Program-made: the position numbers and the translations under genes
The notes under the pieces: generated by a model
What the model saw: only the letters and a program-made list of their open reading frames with translations
What the model was told of the DNA's origin: nothing
Databases searched by the model: none
Shown: piece after piece, positions 37,276-49,505 of the stretch
Position numbering within the stretch: position 1 is the stretch's first letter
Layout: each line of letters begins with the position of its first letter
NCBI RefSeq assembly: GCF_010015585.1
Contig: NW_022985088.1
Location: 188,678 to 252,677, forward strand
Source: Eremomyces bilateralis CBS 781.70
Lineage: Eukaryota > Ascomycota > Dothideomycetes > Eremomycetales > Eremomycetaceae
Direction: 5' to 3'
Length of the DNA: 64,000 bases

Positions 37276-40200
37276 ATGGGGGTGGACACCCACCGTTCTC
37301 CCAAACGACCTCCACTTCCCGCACCGACCGACACTTCCACCTCTGGCTGGGAGACCGGTCCCGGTGCCCAAGAGACGGATCTCGAGACGGATCTGTCAAG
37401 GCGAACCGATCGCACCGACAAGACTTCGTACTCCATCCCCGAGGACGGATCCCCGGTCACGATTACGACAAAGAAGCGTAGAGATAGTGACGCGAAGGGC
37501 TCACATAACAGCCAGACGAGCTTGCTGATCGAATATTTCGAAGCCAGCAAAACCGAGGGAAAGGAAACCCGGCGACCCTCCGTCCGCGTGCGAGTCACTC
37601 CATCCGGTCGCAAATCCAAACGAGACGGGACCAGCGGCGATCACGTTCAGATCACCCAAACGGACCGCAATCGGACGCCGAGCTATACACGACGGATTAG
37701 CCTGAACAACAAGAGCGACAAAGTGCTGGAGGCGAGCGAAATTAGCAACAGCGATCGAAGCAATCTGAGCACCATTCCTCCCGTCGAAGTCGAGTTCATC
37801 GAACAGAGCGATATCAGTCGAAGCGACATCAGCCGAGGACCGGCTTTTATCGCTGGATCGGATATCTCTTCGATGCCCCCAGACAGCATGCTCGAAGGCT
37901 CCGGCGAGCCTGCCTTCCGCAGCCCGAAGAAGTCCCAAGCTATTAGAGAAGAGGAGAGGATCGAAGAGACGGTACCGGTCCCGGTCGATACGCTAAAAGC
38001 ACCCACTCGAAGCCGAAGCCTGAGCCGTGAACGCCTTACACAGAAAGCGGTGGAAAAGATCATGAGTCAACAACGCGGCGAGCGAGGGGCCGCTTCGTCG
38101 ACCAAAGTCAAGGGCGTCGAACGCCGCTCCAGCAGAGATGCCGATGCGAAAGGTGCTTTGCTTGGATCGGAATTGTCCCACAAAAGCGACCGATCGGGGA
38201 CCTCTGCGATTAGTGGAACCTCGAGCATCAACAACCCGAAACTCCTGGCTACCGTGGAAGATGCAATTCGCCGTCTTATCCTCCCGGAAATTACCACCCT
38301 GCGAGAAGAGCAGGCCCGGTATAAGAAAGCCTACTTGCGAGATTCCATCACTTCGACTGGAACGGGCAGCTCGTACGCCACTGACGGCAGACGGCGTGTC
38401 TCCAAAGTCAGCAGCGAACCGCGCATTCGGAGCGGAAGCTACGATCATGACGTCCCTTCCGTTTTCACGGACGATCACGGTGAAATGGTTGAAGGAGGTC
38501 GACGCCGTCATCGCCGCAGCAGCAAAGACAGTTCGAGCACGGTTCGAGAGGAAGAACGCGCTCACGTCCATCGCAAGTCGAGTGGCGAAAAGAGCGGTGG
38601 TCGAGCGCGCGATGTTGCGGCTGGCGCATTGGCCGGCGCCGCTGCGACCGCCTTGACCGCTGCGGCATTGAAGAAGCACGACAGCTCGGGTAACCTTGAT
38701 CGACGCGAGAGGCGCAAGAGAAAAGGGAGCACCTCAAAGAGTGGAAGCCGTAGTCGCAGAGAAAGCGTTTCCGAAAGCTATGAGGAGACCCGAAGAGAGG
38801 CGGGTCCCATCCCCCCAATGCCCATGCAAAGCGAACTGGTTTCCGATGTCACGAGAGACTCGATCCGGAGCATTCCAACCGATGTGACTGCGGGTCCGCT
38901 TGACCGAGGATCATTCACACCGAAAGGAAAAACCCGAAGCAAGTCTTCCTTGAAAGAGCGGGAAATCATGGAAGTATCAAGAGGGTCGCCCAGACATATC
39001 ACCAGCCCGACGACAAGAACCCCCACAAGGACTCCGGTGAGCCTGAAGCACGGCCTGGGCACGTACCACGATAACCTTTCACCCGTCGAGACTGTCCGCA
39101 GCGCGAGAAGCGAAAAGGACGTCGTCAGTTCTGGGAAACCCACCCAGGCCAGCGCGGGCGCTGGTATGGCTATCACACCCGCTGCAATGGCTGCGGCGGC
39201 CGCGATCGCAAGGCTAAAGCCCGGGGAATTCGATGATGTTTCGGAGGAAGCTTTTGACGGTGCCACTGCGCAAACTCCATCTCGAAGTGTCGTTTCGCCG
39301 ATCCAAAGCGTCGACTCTTATCGCGACGAGAACGATCTCACCATGGCGGGTGCTCTTGGAAGCCCCGACAGCATGTCACGATCAGGGACAACGAGACCAT
39401 ATCGACCGCATGGATTTAGTATGGAGCGAAGCCACGAGGTCATGGGACAATTCACTCCCAGCCCTTCACGCATTCGTGCAGCCGGGACGCCAGGCAAAGA
39501 TTCTCCGATTGAGCCTGGTGGTATCGAACGTGAGGCTGAAGAGTTCTTCCGCCGCGCCCATGAGGAGAATGATCGGTACCGAAACGAGATGAGTACGGAG
39601 CCTGTCACGTTCGGACCCGAATCTCTTGACGACTACGAAACCAGACGACTCACCCGAATCACGGAAAATACAGAAGATGACTGGACGGCGGACCAACAGA
39701 ATCTGCGTGAAGTTGGCCAGACGACCGAGTACGTTCGGACCCCTCTCGCTGTCGAGAGCGCCGTCGCGAGTCTCCTGGATCCGAGTACACTGAGCGTTCG
39801 GAGTAGCCAAGGAAGCCATCTCGATGCTCCGCATAGTCAAGCCGGCTCCGCAACACTAGATCGTGGACTCGCACAAGATGTCGACAGCCCGCGCAATTTG
39901 CAGCACGAAACTAGCGGCGAACGATGGGGCGCGATTCGAGACCAGGCACGTTCTTTGAAGGAGGAGAATTCGATCGATAGAGTCCACCATACTCCGACCA
40001 GCAAACAATCGCGCGAGACGCCCTTGTTGCAGATGGAGTCTCCGACTCAGACCGCTTCAATCCGTGCTGTGAGTCGGGAGCTACAGCGAGAGCCTTCAGT
40101 GACGATGTCTGCCCGTGGAATCCCTGGCCAGGATGAGCCGGCGATTGGCTTCATTCCAGACGATGAGAGCGATATCATCACGAATCCGACCGAGATCCAA

Positions 40201-42827
40201 GGCGCGAAGAGGCTGAGCGGCAGTGACAAACTAGGATTTGACAAGCGAGCAGCCCTTGCTGCGGCGGCGGCTGGTGCGGTTATGGAAATCGGGGCTCGCG
40301 GCTTGTCGCGGGGAAAGAATAGCGGAGAGCACGTCGACCCGATCGGCAAGGAGGTTGATGCTCGGGGATACATGCAGCCGACAGTGGACGATGAGTACAA
40401 CGAGGATCCTGGCTATGATCCAGTGCATGAAGCTGCGGAACCGGGTCAAAAAGCCGAATTGTCACGAAACATTCCCATGGCCAATAACGATGAGGGGTAT
40501 CAGACGGACACGCACATGAAGGCGCAACCATTTGCCCGCGAAGATGAGGATATGGATGATGAGTATCCGGATGTCCAAAGCCGCGCGAAGTACCTCTCCG
40601 GCATGAGTGCCGGGATGGAGTCTCCCCTTTACGACTCGGCAACCGGGCGAGGCATTGATCGAATCAAGAGCAAAGATGTTGTGGCTCTCATGGACCACCT
40701 CACCGTTCGAGACGCCCAGCGGAACGCCCGCGATACCGAGATTCTCGTCACCCTCGTCCGAAGCGCGGCCGAGATGCGCACGCAGTGGGAAGAGATGAAG
40801 CGCTTCATCCGAGAGCAGGACGGCATGGTTATGAGCAATGCAGATCGCAATGCAGACATCACCGTTCAACGGGTTCTAGGTGGCCCTCGTCCACAGCCAC
40901 TCGGCAGTCCTCGGGCTCCTCGAGGTGCATCCAGCGAAGAGACGGACGAAATGTCGAAAAAGCGTGAAAATGTGTTCCGCCGGGCCCTCAAGGGCTTGAG
41001 CATGAAGGGCAACAGCGATCTGACAAAGATTGAGGATATGCTCATGCAGCTGTTGTCGGAAGTCGAAGGCCTGAAGCTGACACAGGGCATGTCCGCAAAT
41101 ATGACGGTTGCCTCTAGGACTCAGCCGGCAAGCGTGAACAGCTACGAGCATCTACGTACAGCGGATCCTGGTTACGAGCCCGAGGGACGGGCCGGGACGA
41201 ACAGCTCTCCAAACCAGAGCGGGTATTTTTCCAATCCCAGCTCGCGGCACGTGAATGGTCTGCATTCAGGCTATGATGGACGAGGTGGAAGCGAAGGCCA
41301 CGCCCGAGGAAACCGCATCAGCACTGTGCTTGAGGGCGACGAAGATGAGCAGGATTATGACGTTCGTGCCCCACTGACTAGTCATCCATACACTTCGGCC
41401 AAGGCACAAGCCGCTGCGGATCAGAGGCTCCTGACGCCTACCCAGGAGGCTTATCGAAACAAAGCTAAGGCAAGGGCACCTAGTGCCGAGATGGAGAAGC
41501 ATCTGACACCGCCTCGTCAGACCGCAGGACAATTCCAGCAGGGAAGCAGCACCGAGAATACCCCAGCGCGAACATCTGAGAAGAAGCACAAGTCAACCTC
41601 CAGTTCTCTGTTCGGGATTCCACGTATGTCTCGCTGGAGCAAGACGACCGCATCGACCGCGGCTCCCGACTCCACTGGTCTCCAAGGCAGCACTGGACCC
41701 CGCCAACGACCTTTCTCCGATGCCAGTCGCAGCGGTAGCAACTTGGATGTCACGCAATACGATGATGGTACCTACGCCGTCCATGATGAGGATCGTCTTC
41801 GCAGCACCAACTCACTCGCCCACGAAGGGCAGGCGCAACTATCTCCGGTTGTTCAAGCATCTGCCACGTACATGCCCACCGCAGCTGGCGACATCGACAT
41901 GCCTCATGGTATTCCACGGTCGCCCTCCCCGCTTATCCCTGAAACGGCTTCGGGACGGTCGAAGGCATCCGTCATATCACAGGAGGATCCGAAATACCAA
42001 GCCCATCGCAACAGCCTCAATCTCCAGCATCCACAGCCACGTCAAGGACAGACTGGACGTCACCAGAACCATCTGGAAGGGGTTGCGACCAGCTTCGATC
42101 CGAAGGACTTCGGTCTTGGATCCGATCTTTCGGGCGTCAGCAACACCACCTCCGGCATAGCGCAGCCACAGGACCAATGGGGATCGGAGCCGGCCCTCGC
42201 GCTGAATCGGCAGCGATTCTCCGGCAGCTCGGGCGGCTCGTACCGTGATGACGGACCGCTCGTCCCTGCGCCGGCCACTCAGACGGGCGCATCCCGAAGT
42301 AGCTACGCCGAGCGTGCGCAAGCGCAAGCGCAAGCGCAGTCCCCGACCAAGCCACGAAAAGCGGCCGTCGATGCCCGCGAGCATCTCACCGACGAGGAGG
42401 ACCACTCCACGGACGACGAGTCGGACGCACGATACGTCGGTCCGACACTGACCAGCATGCCGCCGGCGCCACCCAACACGCTTGCAGGCTACCAGGCCGC
42501 ACCGCCGCTTGCGCCCATTCAGGAGGTCCCGAGCGTGCGATACAGCTTGGATGAAGGCAGCTTGCGGGACATGCGCGAAGAATTGACGCCGAGTCCGAGC
42601 CTGCGGAACCAGCCGCGGATGCAGACGCCAACGAGAAAGATTACAGGGCCCCGGCCAATGCCTGGCGCAGCACCGAGGAATGGGAGTGGAATGAGGGAGA
42701 TGATGAGCAAGAAGAGTTTTGGTGAGTGCAGCATGCGCACCCGTTGAAGATAGAGTTGAATGCTAACCCTTTGGCCTCAGATTCCCTGGAGAGCTATCGC
42801 GATAGTGTGGATAGCGAGACGTTCTAA
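37276..42827 (+). CDS. Very large disordered protein of unknown function, 1830 residues
   Basis: Exon 1 runs 37276-42721. A 59-nt intron (GTGAGT, CTAAC branch, CTCAG) leads to a tiny last exon, 42781-42827, encoding DSLESYRDSVDSETF. Nearly the whole chain is Ser/Arg/Glu/Pro-rich and predicted disordered. Ordered-looking islands are a conserved-looking block TSLLIEYFEASK...RRPSVRVRVTPS (about 81-110), three short Ala/Gly-rich hydrophobic segments (AAGALAGAAATALTAAALK, AMAAAAAIARLKPGEF, RAALAAAAAGAVMEIGARG), and a likely helix or coiled coil at about 1131-1182 (VVALMDHLTVRDAQRNARDTE then ILVTLVRSAAEMRTQWEEMK). The last 200 residues are rich in Pro and acidic runs. I see no catalytic motif. The size, disorder and short helical blocks suggest a scaffold, for example cytoskeletal, septal or nuclear, but that is a guess. 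No family name is given. Confidence 0.85.
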
Positions 42828-44424
42828 ATCAGGAGCAAGGTCACTGGTTGAATAGTCCCCGGGAGCAGGATAAAGATTGCTAGCACCCATTTTTTATGCG
42901 GATGACGAGCGCTTTACGAATGATCACGACGTGACGACCTGGAAGACTTCACTCCGGCACACCCTTTCGATTCGTTAATTCCTCATCAGCATGATGGTTT
43001 AACCTATGGCGTTTTTCGGTCGTCTTTCACTTGCCATTACTCACATCTCCGCGTTCAAGCGGACTAGAAAACGGACATCGGCCTGGTGCGTTGGGATGCT
43101 GGTGAAGACATATGGACATGCTCCAGGAACGGGCTCCAAGGCCGGATTCCTGGGAAGGTAGATACTGCAATCAGGTCAATACGTGTATAGCAATCACTTA
43201 ATATATTTACAGTCTGCGCGAGGGAGATTGAATTACATACTATCCGGTCATGCTTCACATGATATGATCCTCTAGCCGCATTCATCCTTGAATCACATTT
43301 CCCAGTCCTCGTACCTGGAGTCTCGTATAATTGTAGGCCAATCATCTTGCCTACCTGTGAACGTCCAGCTAGATGGACGCCAGTTGGTCACCAAGCTCCT
43401 CTTACTGACTGCATCACGCCGATGCGATTCCTCAACTAGGAATGTCGGTCCTTTGCTGGAACCCGGCTATCCGGCCCTCGACTCTCGAGACACCAACATC
43501 CACCATCTGGAGTGCGGTCTGGCAATTGGGCACGATCATTTTGAGGAATAAGTATCGCCGGACGAAATTGGACTGTCTTAGAAGGTGGACGGAGTTAGAC
43601 CCTAATACCGTAAAGTACATCTTCTGTATTCTGTTGCATGCACAGCAGAAAGGCCAGAGTGGAGACACTGCCACGCCATATGTATCTATGACAACTGATA
43701 CGGGATGGCATCAGTTTGTACTAAGTTGAGGCTTAACTACATACGGTACAGGCGAAGTTGGGTTTCTGTTGCTGTGATATCGCATCATCCACCCCCTGCC
43801 CCCTCCTTCGCCCTCTCCGTTAATCCTGCTCCGTTTTTCGGCGTCTCAGTCCCATCACCCATGGAATCCAGCACTGTACTGTGAACACAATTGCTTCCAA
43901 CAATCCAGCATTACCCACAACCATTTAGCAAGGGCGCGAATGACAAATGCGTTCGGGGACTGACGTATCTAGTCGCTGGTGTGGCTCGGAGGTTTCCCGG
44001 TGGTGCCAGGGGGGAAGATATTAGATCTGATTTTTGACCTTCCGTTCCCGCGTGGCGAACAGAAGTTACCCAACTACTGAGATACTAATATTAATTAATT
44101 GAACGTACGGCACGGTACGGTACTTACCCAGGACAGTACTTAGTTTCCTATCAATCGTTTTTCAGAAGCCTCATATACACTCGGTCTTCCACCCGTATTC
44201 CCCCCCCTCCACTCGCACATACATGCTATCTCTCCCTCTCGCTCTCGCTATCTCCCTTTCTCCCATACACACGCTCTCTCTTAAAACCGTCAGACACCTT
44301 AGACTTCCCTCACAAGTGGATTCACCTCCTATCGAATCTTTATTACCACTTCTCAGCCGTTTGGGGACAATTCCCGACTCCTCCCATCTCGGTTCCAGTG
44401 ACTCCGTCACTCTAGGACGTTGCA
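42828..44424. other. Intergenic, promoter of the SIS-domain gene at its right end
   Basis: No gene is supported. The right end (about 44200-44290) is a C/T tract with CTCTCNCTCTCGCTATCT-like runs, typical of a fungal leader, ahead of the ATG at 44425. A tandem CGGTACGGTAC lies near 44112. Nothing else is recognised. Confidence 0.45.
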
Positions 44425-45510
44425 ATGGAAATAAACCCCACCACCACTGCTGAAGCAGCACTTCATACTCTTCCAACCCCTCAAGGCACTCCTCCAATGT
44501 CGGCTGTCACTCCTCTAGACAGTGTGCCTTCGTCGTCCTCGGCTTCTTCCGACAGCGGCGCGGTCGATACTCCTCCAACGATCGACCATCTCTCCGACTC
44601 GAATCGACCAACAATGAATCTCAAACGCAAACGAAGCAACTCCTGCATCCCCTCGCTAGCTCCCTCCGGGACCCTCACCCCCGAAGAGGATCAGGATGTT
44701 CTCATTCCCGCCGCGAAGAAACTCCACACCCCCTCATCCACCTCCACCCAAGCCTCCTACATCCTGAACAATACCGCCAACGCCCTCCTGTCCCTCACAT
44801 CGCTCTACGACACCTCCACATCCGCCCAGGGCTCCCTCCGCCGCGCCGTTCAGCTCCTCGCACAAACGCAGTTGACTGGGCACAAGATCATCACATGCGG
44901 GGTCGGCAAATCCGGTTTCGTCGCGCAGAAGCTATCGGCCATGCTCAAGAGCCTAGGGATCGCGTCGAGCTACATGAGCGCCGCGGAGGCGACCCATGGG
45001 GATCTGGGAGATGTCCGAGGACCGCACAGCCCCGCCTTTGGTCGGCATGTTCGGGAACCGGGATGGAGCTTGGATGGGAATGTACGGAGGGGAGCGGACT
45101 CGATCGTCTTCATTAGCTACAGTGGCCGGACGGAGGAACTGCTGCGCGTGCGCGACCGTTTGCCGCGCGGAGTTGGCCTTGTAGCGATTTCAGGCGTGCA
45201 AAGCGCGGCGCAGTGCGCACTTCTTGCGTCTCCAGAGACGTCCACGAAGGACGAAGGCGATGGTCACGATTGCGTACCTCTTGGCGAAGGGGAGAGGGTG
45301 CTGTTGCCGGCGCCGATTCCCGAGTCGGAAGAGGCAACATATGGGGTGGCTACACCCACCACGAGCGCACTGGTCGCAATGGCGGTGTCAGACATGCTGG
45401 CACTCTGCATCGCGGAGGAATTGTTTGAAGGAGATCGGGACCGGATGAAAGAGGTATTCAAGCGGAATCATCCTGGCGGTGCGATTGGTGAGAAGTCAAG
45501 TAAGAAGTGA
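44425..45510 (+). CDS. SIS-domain sugar-phosphate isomerase-like protein (KpsF/GutQ type)
   Basis: This intronless gene encodes 361 residues. The first ~110 residues are Ser/Thr/Pro-rich with a basic NLS-like KRKR (67-70). The SIS fold follows: ITCGVGKSGFVAQKLSAMLK (about 156-175), SSYMSAAEATHGDLG (181-195), IVFISYSGRTEELLRVRDRL (227-246), LVAISG (252-257), then LLPAP, and VATPTTSALVAMAVSDMLAL near 309-328, with HPGGAIG close to the end. In bacteria this family isomerises arabinose 5-phosphate and ribulose 5-phosphate. Fungi do not make Kdo, so the fungal substrate is unknown. Between HGDLG and IVFIS there is an extra ~25-residue stretch (PHSPAFGRHVREPGWSLDG) compared with bacterial enzymes, and no CBS domains follow. 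The neighbour 3' to it is convergent. Confidence 0.87.
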   Translation: MEINPTTTAEAALHTLPTPQGTPPMSAVTPLDSVPSSSSASSDSGAVDTPPTIDHLSDSNRPTMNLKRKRSNSCIPSLAPSGTLTPEEDQDVLIPAAKKLHTPSSTSTQASYILNNTANALLSLTSLYDTSTSAQGSLRRAVQLLAQTQLTGHKIITCGVGKSGFVAQKLSAMLKSLGIASSYMSAAEATHGDLGDVRGPHSPAFGRHVREPGWSLDGNVRRGADSIVFISYSGRTEELLRVRDRLPRGVGLVAISGVQSAAQCALLASPETSTKDEGDGHDCVPLGEGERVLLPAPIPESEEATYGVATPTTSALVAMAVSDMLALCIAEELFEGDRDRMKEVFKRNHPGGAIGEKSSKK

Positions 45511-45835
45511 GCCCCCCCTCATCGGCAGGTCTTCACGTCCGGGCTTGTTCGTCCCTGATTTTGGATATGATATCACCAGGCATGGATTGGATTTCTCGAA
45601 TGTAGAAATGAATTAGGGAGTAGCTTCTATGAAATTATGGACAGCGTAGCTCAATGTGAGCGTCAAAGATCGCAGCACATGGGTATCAATTCGTCCCTCG
45701 GGTCATCGTAAATTCAGAAAAAGAAGAGCATGAACGTGAAATCGTGGACCCAACGCCTTATATTGGGCCAAGGCGCCGTGTTAATGCCAACTGGTCAAAA
45801 ATAGCAACCGAACACCGGCACTCAGGCCTTCAAAT
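45511..45835. other. Convergent 3' flanks
   Basis: A 325-bp gap between the tail-to-tail SIS-domain and membrane-protein genes. It can only hold their 3' untranslated regions and terminators. I see no further feature. Confidence 0.5.
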
Positions 45836-46736
45836 TCATCGAGTGACTGCTCGTAGTAGCGGCGCATCCTCTGCAGCCTGCTCCTCTGGTATCGACTCCT
45901 GTTCCGGATCACCGTCTTCCACGTCCTTGACTCTCGCCCCATCGTAGACCAGAACTGGGTCCTGCTTGCTCGCACGCCACTCCACAAACGCGGCATACGC
46001 CAGTCCCGCGAGCCAGGGAAGTTGCATGCCGAGTACGACGACTAGCCCTTTGACGATATCCAGTGCGCTACCGTGTTCGAGAACGAGGGCCACAATGAAG
46101 AGAACCATCCATCCGGCTAGGGAAGCGAAGAGTTTCGCCCATTGAAGGCGTGTGAAGGTACGCGGGAAGAGTAGGGAGCGGGAGAAGAGGATGATTTCGG
46201 CGAGGATAAGGGTGAGGAGGCAAAGGGCCGCCAAGATTAGAAGAATGGTAGGGAAGCTTCAGAACCAGTCAGTACAGCGACATTATCAAGGTCAAAAAAT
46301 GATCCAGGAGTCCATACTTATCCCAGAACGTGGGGTCCCTCCGCTCTCTCGTCAACGAATGCTGTACGGCCATCCACGCCGTGAAGGCGGTCGTCAACGT
46401 GAACTGCGTAAACCACAGCGGCACCAACACAATCAGGTGCCACCGTCCTGTCGGCCGCCCATATGCAGCCGGAACGATGTGCATGTGTGGGGGCATCCCC
46501 GGGGGGTTATCCGGGTCATCCGCTTGCTCGGACAACTCCAGAGTTCTGTCGGACGTGGTGGAGGGGGGTCGGTTGGCCGCGGGGCCGAAGGTCGAGTAAC
46601 CACGAGACGTCGTGCGCGATGGAGGACGAGGAGACTGAGACTGAGACGGTCGGGATGGAGAGGAGAAGAAGGTGAGTGCGGAGGATGGTTGTCGGGAGGG
46701 AGGGGTCTTAGGGAGGGTGGTACCAGGAGGAGCCAT
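45836..46736 (-). CDS. Four-helix membrane protein of unknown function, 279 residues
   Basis: Two exons are inferred (46736-46318 and 46256-45836; 61-nt intron), giving 279 residues. The N-terminal ~98 residues are hydrophilic, Pro/Ser/Thr-rich, without a signal peptide. Four hydrophobic segments follow at about 100-124 (WHLIVLVPLWFTQFTL), 141-164 (FPTILLILAALCLLTLILAE), 181-200 and 208-230. The tail is acidic (VEDGDPEQESIPEEQAAED) and ends near a DAPLL dileucine-type motif, which in other proteins serves vacuolar or endosomal sorting. A run of purines on the plus strand upstream (46780-46880) is the pyrimidine-rich leader of this minus-strand gene. I do not recognise the family. Both termini are probably cytosolic, given an even helix count. 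Confidence 0.78.
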
Positions 46737-47401
46737 GGTGGGGCGGGCGCATTCGTTTCTTTGACGGTGGCAGGGCGCTAGGGAGGAACACGGTGAATTG
46801 GAGAGGAAGAGAGGGAAATAGGAAGAGAATCAGAGAAGTCGAGAAAGCACTTCTCGTCGGAAGAAGATAGGAGCAGAAGGGTTCGTAGGTTGAGGACTGA
46901 ATGGTACAGCTGACTAGGGATCGGGACCAGACGATCCACGGTCTCCGTCGCGGTAGAGGCAAAGAAATTCTCTTTCACACAGGTATTAACGTGGACTCCA
47001 CGAAGTAGGGTAGATCTGAGGTATCTGAGGTAGGGTGGGATCGGTAGGTCTACATAGAAATCCCAACATTAGGAAAAGCGAAGGAAAAGGTCGAGAAGTG
47101 AGGTGACTGGAGGTCAATCAGGTCAGTAATCAAGTGATACTCCTTACAACGCAGGATGTCAGCGGAATGAATGTGGCTGAGGTGAGAGAGTGTGGCGCCT
47201 GAGATGTTAACCGTTCACGTGATAAACATATCGTGATCACCTGACTTCCTGGTCGTCAGGATCCCGTGACTGATATATGCATTCTCCAAATTCCTGAGGG
47301 TCTTCGATTGACAATAATACGGGATACCTCCAAACTACCCGTAATTAATAGACTGCGCCAAACAGCTGCCCTGCACAGCAGCACTGTCGCATGCCGTCAA
47401 G
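46737..47401. promoter_or_regulatory. Divergent promoter of the membrane protein and saf4
   Basis: The gene to the left starts at 46736 on the minus strand and saf4 starts at 47402 on the plus strand, so both promoters share this 665-bp gap. The left third is pyrimidine-rich on the minus strand. A GTCACGTGA-like palindromic core (TTCACGTGAT) is present near 47214, which bHLH factors could bind. Confidence 0.45.
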
Positions 47402-48505
47402 ATGCAGGGCTTCAATATGGGGCGGTATTATCCGCCCGATGCGACGGATGCCCCTAAATTCAACCAGACATCCCACCCGCTCGGCGCCCGCGCTCGGAAA
47501 ATCAATCAGGGTATCCTGACCGTCCGCTTCGAGCTCCCCTTCGCGATCTGGTGCGAGCACTGCACTCCTCCCGCTATAATTGCGCAAGGAGTTCGCTTCA
47601 ACGCCGAGAAAAAGAAGGTCGGGAACTATTACACGACTCCCATCTGGAGCTTTCGGATCAAGCACGGCGCATGCGGTGGTGGAATCGAGCTGCGGACGGA
47701 CCCGAAGAATGCCGAGTATGTCGTGGCCGAGGGCGCGAAGAGGAGGGACTACGGGGAAGGGAAGGAGGAGGATAAGTGGGGGAAGTTTGGGGAGGTGCTG
47801 ACGGAGGAGGAGAGGGAGAGGCGGAGAACTGACGCGTTTGCACGGCTGGAGGGGAAGAAGGCGGATGAAGGGCGAGCGGAGCCGGAGAGGGAGAGGGTCG
47901 AGGAGTTGGTCAACGTTAGGGAAAGAGACTGGGACGATCCGTATGAGGCAAACAAGAGGGTCCGACGGCAGTTCCGGGCGGAACGGAAAGTGCGGCAGCA
48001 AAATGAACGGGAAACAGAAGCGCTTCAGCAGAGGATCGGATGGGATGGTGAGATCCTGGAGCTCACGGCAGAGGACAAGACAAGGGCGGAGTTGGTGGAC
48101 TTTGGAGAACGAGGGTCAATCGAAGACGATATCTCCCGTGTTAGTTCAAGGCCGATGCTTACAAAGGAGACGAACAGAGTCCACTCTACAACAACGGTCT
48201 CAAAACTCCGAACAAAGGCAAGCATCGCGAAAGAGGAGCAGGCTGCTCGATTTCAACAGCAGCTTCAGCACAACACGCGGGCGGCGTTGAACCCGTTCGC
48301 CCTCAGCGCCGGCGATAAGAGAGCATCAATTCCTCCCACCATCGCCGGGATAAAACGTCGAGATCGCTCATCGGATACTGACGGTCACCCGCGATTGGCG
48401 AAAGCGGTTTCGATTGTGAAGGATGCACCCATTACTGCTCCAGACGAGTTGCTGGTGAAGTCTAAACCAGACCTAGGTCTGACGGGATATGATTCCGACG
48501 ATTGA
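47402..48505 (+). CDS. saf4: CWC16-family splicing factor, Saf4/CCDC130 type
   Basis: This intronless gene encodes 367 residues. The N-terminus is diagnostic for the CWC16 family: GRYYPPD, HPLGARARKINQGILTVRFE, FAIWCEHC, GVRFNAEKKKVGNYYTTPIW, SFRIKH and ELRTDPKNAEYVV. The spacing matches CCDC130 more closely than Yju2. Yju2-type proteins join the spliceosome around the first step; Saf4/CCDC130 is a paralogous spliceosome-associated factor. A zinc site is formed by C51 and C54 with H88 and C91: the second pair is HxxC here, where human CCDC130 has CxxC. From about residue 110 the chain is highly charged and probably helical, and it ends in a basic part (IKRRDR) and an acidic GYDSDD. The start at 47402 is the first ATG of the conserved block; a second ATG six codons... 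later (MGRYYPPD) could also serve. Confidence 0.92.
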   Translation: MQGFNMGRYYPPDATDAPKFNQTSHPLGARARKINQGILTVRFELPFAIWCEHCTPPAIIAQGVRFNAEKKKVGNYYTTPIWSFRIKHGACGGGIELRTDPKNAEYVVAEGAKRRDYGEGKEEDKWGKFGEVLTEEERERRRTDAFARLEGKKADEGRAEPERERVEELVNVRERDWDDPYEANKRVRRQFRAERKVRQQNERETEALQQRIGWDGEILELTAEDKTRAELVDFGERGSIEDDISRVSSRPMLTKETNRVHSTTTVSKLRTKASIAKEEQAARFQQQLQHNTRAALNPFALSAGDKRASIPPTIAGIKRRDRSSDTDGHPRLAKAVSIVKDAPITAPDELLVKSKPDLGLTGYDSDD

Positions 48506-49505
48506 GATGAGTTCACCAGGCATGGTACGGAGCCTTGGTTGTTGCAGCATTGGGAAGGCGTTCTATACCCCGATTTCTCGAATATTAAATGACTTGGTCC
48601 GCTTCAGGGAGGACACGGAGTCAAGTTATGTCCTTTATGCTGTTGTACCACGCATCTCACACTCACGAGATCTACTGTCAGATTGCCGTGATATATGTAC
48701 CTATTCAGTGATATTCACGACATCTAGCCATTGCCAGCCCCACAAACCTAGCCACTCACAGTATGCCTCTAACTAAGAACAACGAGTGAAATGATGATGG
48801 GGGATGGTTATTGGCTGTCTATGAACCGCTACTAAAATATTGCGGTATGATATCCATTATTTACCAAGGATGAGAAATACCGCCGCGTGCTGAGAGGTTC
48901 ACCCAAAGAGTGATCCACCACGGAAAAGAAGGCATCCAGCCTGCAAAGTGATGAATCCGACTCCTTCGTGCGTCTGTGTAACTACACTCTGCAGGATGGA
49001 GCAGGCGAACAGATCGATCAAAGCGGATGTCACAGAGGCGCCTCTATGGAGCATGAAGTTATGCACGGTGAGCGTTTAAGTTTGGATTTCTTGCATTTAC
49101 GTTGCTGTCTCTAGTATGCATCGGTTCAATATGACTACCAAACCTCACTGGCGCGCAGAACGGTGCCATCGATTGCATTTTGCGCCGATAACGAGCCAGC
49201 AGCCGACGCACATCGCCGTCGTGACCAGTTGATGTTCCACGAATAAGCGACGAAAGCAGAAATGAGGATGAATCAGCAGTATGGTACATCACTGCCAGTG
49301 CGACGCCTTCCCAGATAAAGTGTTGAGAAAACCGGAATCAACCCGAGAAACGCCATTCCAGCACCGTGTTACAGTGCAATGAGGCGATATGGACCGTCAA
49401 TGATCGTCAAGTGAGCTCTTTTCCAGAGCGAAAAAGAGGGCGCGGAAATTCGCGGAGCGTGCCGTGACGGGGCAAAGCGACGTCGAAGTTCAAGGATGCT
49501 CGAAT
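48506..49505. other. Convergent intergenic gap, no gene seen
   Basis: One kilobase between the saf4 stop and the stop of the orphan gene at 49506. Short frames occur on both strands without protein-like content. I see no RNA gene or repeat. Confidence 0.45.
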
